Below, piece by piece: positions 27,276-33,324 of a DNA stretch of 33,324 nt. The stretch is from assembly GCA_016776635.1 (NCBI GenBank), contig JADHSZ010000031.1, positions 1-33,324 of the forward strand, in the 5' to 3' direction. The position numbers and the translations under genes were made by a program. Within the stretch, counting starts at the first letter, position 1. Each line of letters begins with the position of its first letter. The DNA comes from Alphaproteobacteria bacterium. Its GTDB lineage: Bacteria > Pseudomonadota > Alphaproteobacteria > UBA11136. The notes under the pieces are model-generated. The model made no database searches. It had not been told where the DNA came from and saw nothing but the letters and a program-made list of their open reading frames with translations.

Positions 27276-28646
27276 ATGATCTCGTCCCTGGTAACCCCTC
27301 CCGACACCACGCCCCTGGACCACAAGGACCAGCTCGTGGCCTATATGGAATCGGGGTGTAAGCCGCGCGTGGACTGGCGCATCGGAACCGAACACGAGAA
27401 ATTCGCTTATGATCTCGAGACCCTGCGCCCGCTCGCCTATGAGGGCGAAAAGGGTATCGCCGCGGTGCTCGAGGGCTTCCACCGCTTCGGCTGGCAGCCG
27501 GTCACCGAAGACGGCAAGACCATCGCGCTGACCCGCGACGGCGGCTCCATCACCCTGGAGCCGGGCGGCCAGATCGAGCTTTCCGGGGCGCCGCTGGGGG
27601 ATCTTCACGAGACCTGCCGCGAGGTCCACACCCATCTCGGCGAGGCCAAGGAGATCGGCGAGGAACTGGGCATCGCCATGATGGGCATGGGCTTCCTGCC
27701 CAAATGGACGCGCCAGGACATGCCGTGGATGCCCAAGGCGCGCTATGACATCATGCGCCGCTACATGCCCACCAGGGGCGATCTCGGCCTCGACATGATG
27801 CTGCGCACCTGTACCGTCCAGGTCAATCTCGACTTCGCCTCCGAGACCTGCATGATGCGCAAGTTCCGCGTCGGGCTGGCGTTACAGCCCCTGGCCACGG
27901 CCCTGTTCGCCAACTCGCCCTTCACCGGGGGCCAGCCCAACGGCTATCTCAGCTATCGCAGCCAGATTTGGACCGACACCGATCCCGACCGCTGCGGCAT
28001 CCTGCCCTTCGTTTTCGAGGACGGCTTTGGGTTCGAGCGCTATGTGGACTATATGCTCGACGTGCCCATGTATTTCGTGCGCCGCGACGGGCGCTATATT
28101 GACGCCGCCGGCCAGTCCTTCCGTGATTTCCTCGCAGGTGAATTGCCGGCCCTGCCCGGCGAAAAGCCCCATATGAGCGATTGGGAGGACCACCTCACCA
28201 CCGTCTTTCCCGAGGTGCGGCTCAAGCATTTCCTGGAAATGCGTGGTGCCGACGGCGGCCCCTGGGCGCGGCTCTGCGCCTTTTCCGCGCTCTGGGTCGG
28301 GCTTCTCTACGACCGCGCATCCATGGACGCCGCCTGTGACCTGATCAAGGACTGGACGGCGCAAGACCACGCCCGGCTGCGCGCCGAGGTGCCCCGCGAC
28401 GGGCTGGCGACGCAAATAGGCAACCGCGCCCTGTTGGGGCTGGCCGGGGACGTTCTCGAGATCGCCCGCGCCGGGCTCGCCAACCGCGCCATACTCGACG
28501 CCAAAGGCCGCGACGAGACCCAATATCTTGAGCCCTTGCTGGAAACGGTTGCATCGGGGCGCACGCCTGCGGAAGAATGGCTCGACGCCTTCACCAACCG
28601 TTGGGACGGGCGCATCGAACCCCTGTTCACCGAGAACGCTTATTGA
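27276..28646 (+). CDS. gshA: Glutamate-cysteine ligase (plant/alphaproteobacterial type)
   Basis: First step of glutathione synthesis, making gamma-glutamylcysteine from Glu, Cys and ATP in the cytoplasm. The 456-residue protein is of the GCS2 class shared with Alphaproteobacteria and plants, not the E. coli class. Key motifs: DWRIGTEHEKFAYDLETLRP near residue 35, SITLEPGGQIELSGAPLG near 95, MMGMGFLPKWTRQDMPWMPK, MMLRTCTVQVNLDF, ALFANSPFTGGQPNGYLSYR and DHLTTVFPEVRLKHFLEMRG. The start is ATG 27276. It ends 2 bases before the chorismate mutase ATG, so the two are likely coupled. Confidence 0.95.
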   Translation: MISSLVTPPDTTPLDHKDQLVAYMESGCKPRVDWRIGTEHEKFAYDLETLRPLAYEGEKGIAAVLEGFHRFGWQPVTEDGKTIALTRDGGSITLEPGGQIELSGAPLGDLHETCREVHTHLGEAKEIGEELGIAMMGMGFLPKWTRQDMPWMPKARYDIMRRYMPTRGDLGLDMMLRTCTVQVNLDFASETCMMRKFRVGLALQPLATALFANSPFTGGQPNGYLSYRSQIWTDTDPDRCGILPFVFEDGFGFERYVDYMLDVPMYFVRRDGRYIDAAGQSFRDFLAGELPALPGEKPHMSDWEDHLTTVFPEVRLKHFLEMRGADGGPWARLCAFSALWVGLLYDRASMDAACDLIKDWTAQDHARLRAEVPRDGLATQIGNRALLGLAGDVLEIARAGLANRAILDAKGRDETQYLEPLLETVASGRTPAEEWLDAFTNRWDGRIEPLFTENAY

Positions 28647-28648
28647 TC

Positions 28649-28984
28649 ATGACCGCACCGCCCGAAAAACCCGCCACTCCCGCAACCCCCGTTCCCTGCC
28701 GCGACCTCGACGAGGTGCGCGCCAATATCGACCGTCTCGACGGCGACATCCTTCGCCTCATGGCCGAACGCAGCTTCTATGTGGGCGAGGCGGCGCGCTT
28801 CAAGTCCTCGCGCGAAGGCGTGGTGGACCGCGCCCGCATCGAGGACATCATCACCCGCATGCGGGCGAAGGCCGAACAGGCGGGGCTGGCGCCGGGCATC
28901 GCCGAGGCCGTGTTCCGGCGTATGATCGACAGCTTCATCGAATTCGAAAAAAATGAATTCGACCGCCTTCATGAGGGCGACTGA
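28649..28984 (+). CDS. Chorismate mutase, AroQ type
   Basis: Converts chorismate to prephenate on the way to Phe and Tyr. 111 residues from ATG 28649. The frame extends upstream but overlaps gshA, so the start after its stop is preferred. An N-terminal Pro-rich tail of about 20 residues precedes the three-helix AroQ fold: VRANIDRLDGDILRLMAERS (Arg and Asp typical of the active site), VGEAARFKSSREGVVDRARI, and EAVFRRMIDSFIEFEKNEF. Active-site Arg residues are visible at the expected intervals. No prephenate dehydratase or dehydrogenase domain is attached. A terminator begins about 50 bases after the stop. Confidence 0.9.
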   Translation: MTAPPEKPATPATPVPCRDLDEVRANIDRLDGDILRLMAERSFYVGEAARFKSSREGVVDRARIEDIITRMRAKAEQAGLAPGIAEAVFRRMIDSFIEFEKNEFDRLHEGD

Positions 28985-29031
28985 GACAGCGGCCGGGGCT
29001 GTCGCAAAAATTTATCTTTCCGTGAGCATCA

Positions 29032-29064
29032 AAAAACCCCGCTGGTTCGACCAGCGGGGTTTTT
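29032..29064. terminator. Bidirectional rho-independent terminator
   Basis: AAAAACCCCGCTGG (29032-29045) and CCAGCGGGGTTTTT (29051-29064) form a perfect 14-base stem with loop TTCGA, carrying T-runs on both strands. It lies between the convergent chorismate mutase and the 49-residue peptide gene, and can end both transcripts. Confidence 0.95.
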
Positions 29065-29094
29065 CGTTAAGCCCGGCGCGTCGTCAGGCGCCGG

Positions 29095-29244
29095 TCAGTC
29101 CTTCGGACCCCAGCAATTATGGGTGCTGCTGGCGGAGCCGCCGATAGTTTGACAGGCCGTGCTTTCCCTGGTGCGGTCCAGGGCCTCGTCGGAAAGTTCC
29201 GCAAGGTCTTCGCTCTCGGTCTTTTTTCTGTCGGTTTTGGGCAT
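29095..29244 (-). CDS. 49-residue peptide, possible RiPP precursor-like small protein
   Basis: ATG 29244 to TGA 29095 on the minus strand, too short to be seen at usual length cut-offs. A near-perfect Shine-Dalgarno (aaaggagg) sits 5 bases before the ATG. The N-terminus is charged and soluble (MPKTDRKKTESEDLAELS, DEALDRTRE, to residue 27); the end is small-residue-rich: TACQTIGGSASSTHNCWGPKD, with C31, C44 and W45. The ELSDEALD stretch recalls the LSDEEL motif of many RiPP leaders, followed by a Cys/Ser/Thr-rich core. I know no exact homologue. The gene begins 41 bases after the molybdopterin oxidoreductase stop on the same strand and is closed by the terminator at 29032. Function is not established; a plain small hypothetical protein, or a disulfide-bonded peptide, remains possible. 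Confidence 0.7.
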   Translation of the reverse strand: MPKTDRKKTESEDLAELSDEALDRTRESTACQTIGGSASSTHNCWGPKD

Positions 29245-29285
29245 GGATTCCTCCTTTGTGCTTACGCCGCCGCCTCGTCCCCGGG

Positions 29286-31427
29286 TCAGTCTCCCGGTCC
29301 GCGGTTGGTGAGCCCCACATCCACCAGATTGTCGGAAAAGGACGGTGCATGTCCCATATTGACGAACTCGGCGGAACTGATGGAATTAACCGTCCCCTCG
29401 TTTAATTGCCGCCAATAGCCCAGGGTGGCGACGATCACCCCCGCATTGACGTCGTCGGTGACCTTGGCATCACCCACAAAACCGCCGCGGTCATTAAAGA
29501 CGCGAACTTTATCGCCCTCTTTTATGCCTCTGGGGTTCGCGTCCGCCGCGTTAATCAAAACGAATTGTTCGCCCTGGCCTTTGATCTTGTGCTCCATGTT
29601 GGCGTAACAGGAATTCAGGAAGCCGTGGCTCTTGGGGGAAACGATATTCAAGGGGTATTTCTTCGCCAGTTCCGGGTTGGTTTCCGGAGTTTCTCTCGAG
29701 GGAACATAATCCGGCAAGTCATCCAGCGGTTCACCCGGTTGAAACCCCTCGTACATCTGACGGAAGGGCCCGGCGACAAAGTTAACCGCGCCATCCAGCT
29801 TGAATTCACATTTGCCGGACGGGGTCGGGAAGTTGCCTTCCTTGTGCGGACAGCGGTCGTCTGGGGTTCCCACGGTCAAACGGGCAAAACCGTTCTCACG
29901 CATATAATCGAGATCGATGCCGTCACAAGCGGGCGACTCCCAATCAACATAGTTTTCCAGACATTCCGAATCCGACCATTTGAACTGTTCGTCTTCAAAG
30001 CCCATACGCGCGGCCAGACGCTGGAAGATTTCATTGTTGGGGATCGCTTCGCCGGGAGATTCAACACTCTTGGCGTTATAGGTGAGATACAGGTGTCCCC
30101 ACGACAAGACCATATCTTCCATCTCGGCGCCCATGGAGGCGGGCAAAAGGATATCCGCGTAAGACGCGGTATCGCTGATGAAATGCTCGGCGCAGACCAC
30201 GAACATATCTTCATTCTTGAGACCTTCGACGATCTTGTCCGTTTCCGGCGCCTGGGTGACCGGATTTGCATTCCAGAACATCATCGATTTGATGGGAATA
30301 TCGAGATCCATTTCACCGGTCAGCGCGCGGCCTATCTGCAGGGCGTTAATGACCCGCGTGCCTTCGGGAATAAGATCCGGTCGAGAGATCACGTCAAATT
30401 TGTAGGGATGTTCCCAAACCGGAAATTGCGTGACTCCCCCGCCAATATGCCGCCAGGCGCCGGTCAGTCCCGGGATACAGGTCACCGCACGGATGGTCTG
30501 ACCGCCACCGAAATGGCGTTCCAGCGCCACACCCATGCGAATAGCGGCGGGTTGCTCGGTGGCTAAATCCTTTGCCAGCTGGCGGATATCCTCGGCGGCG
30601 ACGCCGGTAATCTCGGATGCCCATTCCGGGGTGCGATCCTTGGCGCGCTCCGCCAGTTCGTCATAACCGACGGTGTAATTATCCACATATTCCTTATCCA
30701 CCAGACCCTGTTCGATAATGCTGTTGATGAGGGCCATGGCCAGGGCGCCGTCGGTTCCTGGTTTCGGACAAATATGCCAGTCGGCCTCTTTGGCGGTGCG
30801 TGATTTATAGGCATCGATAACCACGACCTTGGCGCCTTTCTTTCTCGCATCCTGGACAATGGCCCAGTGATGGAGATTGGTGCTCACACTGTTGCTGGCC
30901 CAGATGACGATATATTTCGAGTGGATATAACTCTCCACATCGAGACCCGCGGTGGGGCCAACCGTGGTCAGCCAGGCAGTACAGGAACCTTCGCCGCAAA
31001 AGGTGCGTTCACATACCGTGGCGCCCAGCCTGTTAAAGAAGGCATCGCCGCCATTGAGGCCGTGAACCAGTCCCTGATGGCCCAGATAGCTGTAAGGCAT
31101 GATGGCCTGGGGCCCATGCTCTTCTATGATGGCCTTCCATTTGGCGGAAATTTCATCCAGCGCTTCATCCCAGGTAATGCGCTCGAACTGACCCGATCCC
31201 TTGGGCCCGGTGCGGCGCATGGGATGCAACAGGCGGTCGGAATGATACATGCGTTTTTCATAATCCTTCAGCTTGACGCAAAGGACACCGTTGGTCATGG
31301 GATGTTCTTTACTGCCGCTTACGCCGGTGACTTTTCCATCTTCGATATCAAACACCATGGCGCAGGTGTCGGGACAGTCATGGGGACAGGCCCCAAACGC
31401 GGTTGTGGCGGCGGTACCATCAGGCAT
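29286..31427 (-). CDS. Molybdopterin-dependent oxidoreductase with one [4Fe-4S] cluster
   Basis: Large-subunit enzyme of the DMSO reductase / formate dehydrogenase superfamily, 713 residues. The N-terminal cluster motif is CPHDCPDTC followed by VLC (C14, C18, C22, C50). The pterin-binding body has ITWDEALDEIS, YLGHQGLVHGLNGGDAFF, TVCERTFCGEGSCTAW (likely metal-ligand region), YIVIWASNSVSTNLHHW, FWNANPVTQAPETDK, LLPASMGAEMEDMVLSWG and the C-terminal molydop-binding part (PLNIVSPKSHGFLNSCYAN, INAADANPRGIKEGDKVRVF). There is no twin-arginine signal, so it acts in the cytoplasm. A good Shine-Dalgarno (gggaggg) precedes ATG 31427. The substrate is unknown and no electron-transfer subunit is adjacent. 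Sampled lines are poorer in GC than the neighbouring genes. Confidence 0.9.
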   Translation of the reverse strand: MPDGTAATTAFGACPHDCPDTCAMVFDIEDGKVTGVSGSKEHPMTNGVLCVKLKDYEKRMYHSDRLLHPMRRTGPKGSGQFERITWDEALDEISAKWKAIIEEHGPQAIMPYSYLGHQGLVHGLNGGDAFFNRLGATVCERTFCGEGSCTAWLTTVGPTAGLDVESYIHSKYIVIWASNSVSTNLHHWAIVQDARKKGAKVVVIDAYKSRTAKEADWHICPKPGTDGALAMALINSIIEQGLVDKEYVDNYTVGYDELAERAKDRTPEWASEITGVAAEDIRQLAKDLATEQPAAIRMGVALERHFGGGQTIRAVTCIPGLTGAWRHIGGGVTQFPVWEHPYKFDVISRPDLIPEGTRVINALQIGRALTGEMDLDIPIKSMMFWNANPVTQAPETDKIVEGLKNEDMFVVCAEHFISDTASYADILLPASMGAEMEDMVLSWGHLYLTYNAKSVESPGEAIPNNEIFQRLAARMGFEDEQFKWSDSECLENYVDWESPACDGIDLDYMRENGFARLTVGTPDDRCPHKEGNFPTPSGKCEFKLDGAVNFVAGPFRQMYEGFQPGEPLDDLPDYVPSRETPETNPELAKKYPLNIVSPKSHGFLNSCYANMEHKIKGQGEQFVLINAADANPRGIKEGDKVRVFNDRGGFVGDAKVTDDVNAGVIVATLGYWRQLNEGTVNSISSAEFVNMGHAPSFSDNLVDVGLTNRGPGD

Positions 31428-31495
31428 TGTTTTTCCCTCCCAGGAGACAGCATGAAAAATTAAAGAATGAAAATTACGTTGGTCTCACTTTAAAG

Positions 31496-31509
31496 CCCGC
31501 CATGGCGGG
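31496..31509. repeat. 14-bp perfect palindrome between tldD and the oxidoreductase gene
   Basis: CCCGCCATGGCGGG is its own reverse complement and lies 42 bases after the tldD stop on the minus strand. On that strand the sequence that follows is CTTTAAAGTGAG, without a strong T-run. It could be a weak terminator for tldD, an operator for the oxidoreductase gene, or a chance palindrome. Confidence 0.3.
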
Positions 31510-31551
31510 AGTCTATGACGGGAGTTTGTTGCTCCCCCCCTTACCCCTTCC

Positions 31552-32985
31552 TTACCCCTCGGTGCCGCCCACGGTGAGGCCGTCGATCTTCAATGTGGGC
31601 TGGCCCACGCCCACGGGCACGTGCTGGCCGTCCTTGCCGCAGGTGCCGATACCGGGGTCCAGCGCCATGTCGTTACCGATCATGGACACCTTGGTCAAAA
31701 CATCCGGCCCGTTGCCGATCAGGGTCGCCCCCTTGACCGGCGCGCTTATCTTGCCGTCCTCGACCAGATAAGCCTCCGAGGCCGAAAACACGAACTTGCC
31801 GCTGGTGATGTCCACCGAGCCGCCGCTGAAGCTGACGGCGTAAAGACCCTTCTTCACCGAGGCGATGATCTCCTCGCCGGGATGGTCGCCGCCCAGCATA
31901 TAGGTGTTGGTCATGCGTGGCATGGGGGCGTGGGCGTAAGACTGGCGGCGGCCGTTGCCGGTGGGCTGGGCGTCCATGAGGCGGGCGTTCATGCGGTCGA
32001 ACATATAGCCCTTGAGGATGCCGTCCTCGATCAGTACCGTGCGTTGCGGCGGGGTGCCTTCGTCGTCGATGGTCACTGATCCGCGCAGGTTTTCCAGGGT
32101 GCCGTCATCGACAACGGTGACGCCGGGCGCGGCCACCCGTTCGCCGATTAGGCCGGAAAAAGCCGACGTGTTCTTGCGGTTGAAATCGCCCTCCAGCCCG
32201 TGGCCCACGGCCTCGTGTAACAGGATTCCCGGCCAGCCCGGCCCCAGCACCACGGTCATTTCACCGGCCGGGGCGGCCACCGATTCCAGGTTCACCAGGG
32301 CCTGGCGCAGGGCTTCATCCACCGAGGCCTTCCAGGTCTCCGGTTTGAGCCACTGGCCGTAACCGACGCGGCCGCCGCTGCCAAAGGTGCCCTGTTCCAT
32401 GCGTTCGCCCTCGGCGGCCGTGACCGTCACGTTGAGCCGCACCAGCGGGCGCACGTCGCAGATCCGCTCGCCGCCGGGGCGGATGATCTGCACTGCCTGC
32501 CATTGTCCCGAAAGCGAGGCCGAAACCTGACTCACCCGGGGGTCGCGGCTCCGCGCATAGGCGTCCATTTCGGAAAGCAGCGATACCTTGTCGGCGAACT
32601 CGCCCTCGCCCAGCGGGTTGGCGTCGTCATAGAGATGGCGGTTGGTGGGCTGGGGCGCGGCCTCCGTTTTATCTCCCGTTCCGGTGATGACTGTTTTCAC
32701 CGTCTCACCCGCCCGCTTCAATGCCGCCTCGCTCAATTCGCTGGCATGGGCATAGCCGGTGGTCTCGCCGGCCACTGCGCGCAGGCCGAAACCCTGGGAG
32801 GTGTCGAAACTGGCCGTCTTCAGCCGTCCATCGTCGAAGTTGAGGCTTTCGGTCTGACAGTATTCAAGGAACAACTCGCCGTCGTCGCAGCCCGCCAGGG
32901 CATCATTGACCTGAGACTCGGCGCTTTCCCGGTCGAGGCCGGTGCGCTCGAAGAACAGCGTATCGGTGGTGGCGAGGTCGCTCAT
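31552..32985 (-). CDS. tldD: Metalloprotease TldD
   Basis: Zinc-bearing subunit of the TldD/E protease, partner of PmbA at 20970-22337. The 477-residue protein has HEAVGHGLEGDF with H257, E258 and H262 as the HExxxH zinc site, preceded by VVLGPGWPGILL. Other family motifs are FDTSQGFGLRAVAGETTGYAH, DEGTPPQRTVLIEDGILKGYM, YMLGGDHPGEEIIASVKKGLY (substrate-binding side) and GTCGKDGQHVPVGVGQPTLK near the C-terminus, where the Cys may be a further zinc ligand. The ATG at 32985 has an upstream ggagaaaga. The next genes on the same strand are the molybdopterin oxidoreductase and the small peptide. Confidence 0.97.
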   Translation of the reverse strand: MSDLATTDTLFFERTGLDRESAESQVNDALAGCDDGELFLEYCQTESLNFDDGRLKTASFDTSQGFGLRAVAGETTGYAHASELSEAALKRAGETVKTVITGTGDKTEAAPQPTNRHLYDDANPLGEGEFADKVSLLSEMDAYARSRDPRVSQVSASLSGQWQAVQIIRPGGERICDVRPLVRLNVTVTAAEGERMEQGTFGSGGRVGYGQWLKPETWKASVDEALRQALVNLESVAAPAGEMTVVLGPGWPGILLHEAVGHGLEGDFNRKNTSAFSGLIGERVAAPGVTVVDDGTLENLRGSVTIDDEGTPPQRTVLIEDGILKGYMFDRMNARLMDAQPTGNGRRQSYAHAPMPRMTNTYMLGGDHPGEEIIASVKKGLYAVSFSGGSVDITSGKFVFSASEAYLVEDGKISAPVKGATLIGNGPDVLTKVSMIGNDMALDPGIGTCGKDGQHVPVGVGQPTLKIDGLTVGGTEG

Positions 32986-33014
32986 CTATTTTATCTTTCT
33001 CCATTGGGTGGCGG

Positions 33015-33033
33015 CACGGGGAAATATCCCGTG
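33015..33033. repeat. Short inverted repeat upstream of tldD
   Basis: CACGGG (33015-33020) and CCCGTG (33028-33033) are exact reverse complements around a 7-base AT-rich loop, about 30 bases before the tldD start. It could be a leader hairpin or an operator; no regulator family is recognised. Confidence 0.3.
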
Positions 33034-33092
33034 AGGGGTAGCGCGTTCCGCGCCTTTCTTCAAGATGGGGGACGGCGGCCATTGCACATAGC

Positions 33093-33119
33093 AAAAAACC
33101 CGCGCTCCTTTAAAAGCGC
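33093..33119 (-). terminator. Probable rho-independent terminator after the DUF2189 gene
   Basis: On the minus strand GCGCT (33119-33115) and AGCGC (33106-33102) form a 5-base stem with an 8-base loop, followed by GGG and six T (33098-33093). A 14-base unit GCGCTCCTTTAAAA is duplicated in tandem at 33102-33115 and 33116-33129 and forms part of this element. The stem is short, so efficiency is uncertain. Confidence 0.45.
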
Positions 33120-33155
33120 TCCTTTAAAAGACGTAATGCCTTTACCGGGGGTTTC

Positions 33156-33323
33156 TCAGCCCATGGTCCTCAGCGGTCCAACGTCGTTCTGAATCCCTTC
33201 TTGCCCCACGACTCGGCGATAAAGATGCCAGCTCGCATGTCCGAGCACCGGCAACACGACGGCGAGACCGACGAAAAAGGGCAAGGCGCCGAGCAACAAG
33301 GAGCTGGCGATGATGAAGCCCCA
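33156..33323 (-). CDS. C-terminal end of a DUF2189-type membrane protein (cut by window edge)
   Basis: Only the final 55 residues and the stop (33158-33156) lie in the window; the frame runs off the edge. The visible part has a hydrophobic helix and the signature LPFFVGLAVVLPVLGHASW followed by HLYRRVV, which I recognise as the C-terminal end of DUF2189 inner-membrane proteins. A 16-residue hydrophilic tail ends GPLRTMG. The function of this family is unknown. It is read towards tldD, but the probable terminator at 33093-33119 suggests separate transcription. Confidence 0.7.
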   Translation of the reverse strand, partial: WGFIIASSLLLGALPFFVGLAVVLPVLGHASWHLYRRVVGQEGIQNDVGPLRTMG

Positions 33324-33324
33324 T

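Noticed and set aside
32903..33094. Short minus-strand frame overlapping the tldD start
   Set aside because: Out of frame with tldD, no Shine-Dalgarno, basic and Arg/Pro-rich as expected of a shadow in GC-rich DNA.

Overview
The window is a dense, GC-rich stretch of bacterial chromosome, most likely from an alphaproteobacterium of the Rhodospirillales type. The indications are a lipid A/Kdo block (lpxL-like, lpxK, waaA, DUF374 acyltransferase, msbA), a DUF4170 protein, a type-2 GshA, paired ubiA and ubiD, tldD and pmbA/tldE, and a DUF2189 membrane protein, all in high-GC codon usage. This assignment rests on family recognition, not on a database search. No rRNA, tRNA, IS element or CRISPR array was seen. 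No gene-free stretch exceeds about 220 bases.

Layout, left to right. (1) 1-888: purD (minus, cut by the window edge), divergent from xseA and an M23 peptidase that overlaps it by 3 bases. (2) 3485-10616: two large exported repeat proteins. The first is a TPR protein with a 14-glycine run. The second would be a roughly 1530-residue solenoid protein, but it is split by a single in-frame TAG at 7812-7814. (3) 10654-16557 (minus): lipid A / Kdo / export genes lpxL-like, lpxK, waaA, DUF374 and msbA, tightly packed. (4) 16598-20185: a small surface-sugar type group with an FkbM methyltransferase, a second methyltransferase-like protein, a DxD glycosyltransferase-like protein and a GT2 glycosyltransferase. 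(5) 20182-23945 (minus): cysQ-like phosphatase, pmbA/tldE and ubiD; the GT2 gene is translationally coupled to cysQ and pmbA. (6) 24161-25400: DUF4170 protein with a C-terminal extension, and a SAM methyltransferase. (7) 25409-28984: ubiA (minus), then rsmE, gshA and a chorismate mutase (plus), closed by a strong bidirectional terminator. (8) 29095-33323 (minus): the end of a DUF2189 membrane protein, tldD, a molybdopterin oxidoreductase of lower GC, and a 49-residue peptide gene.

How the genes work together. Block 3 supplies late lipid A acylation, lipid A 4'-kinase, Kdo transfer and core-lipid A flipping, and block 4 may decorate the cell surface. UbiA and UbiD act in successive steps of ubiquinone synthesis. 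PmbA and TldD are the two subunits of one peptidase, encoded about 9 kb apart. 

The points most worth a second look are the 49-residue peptide gene at 29095-29244, which has a leader/core organisation like a RiPP precursor and lies downstream of tldD and the oxidoreductase on the same strand, and the very large repeat protein interrupted by an amber codon.
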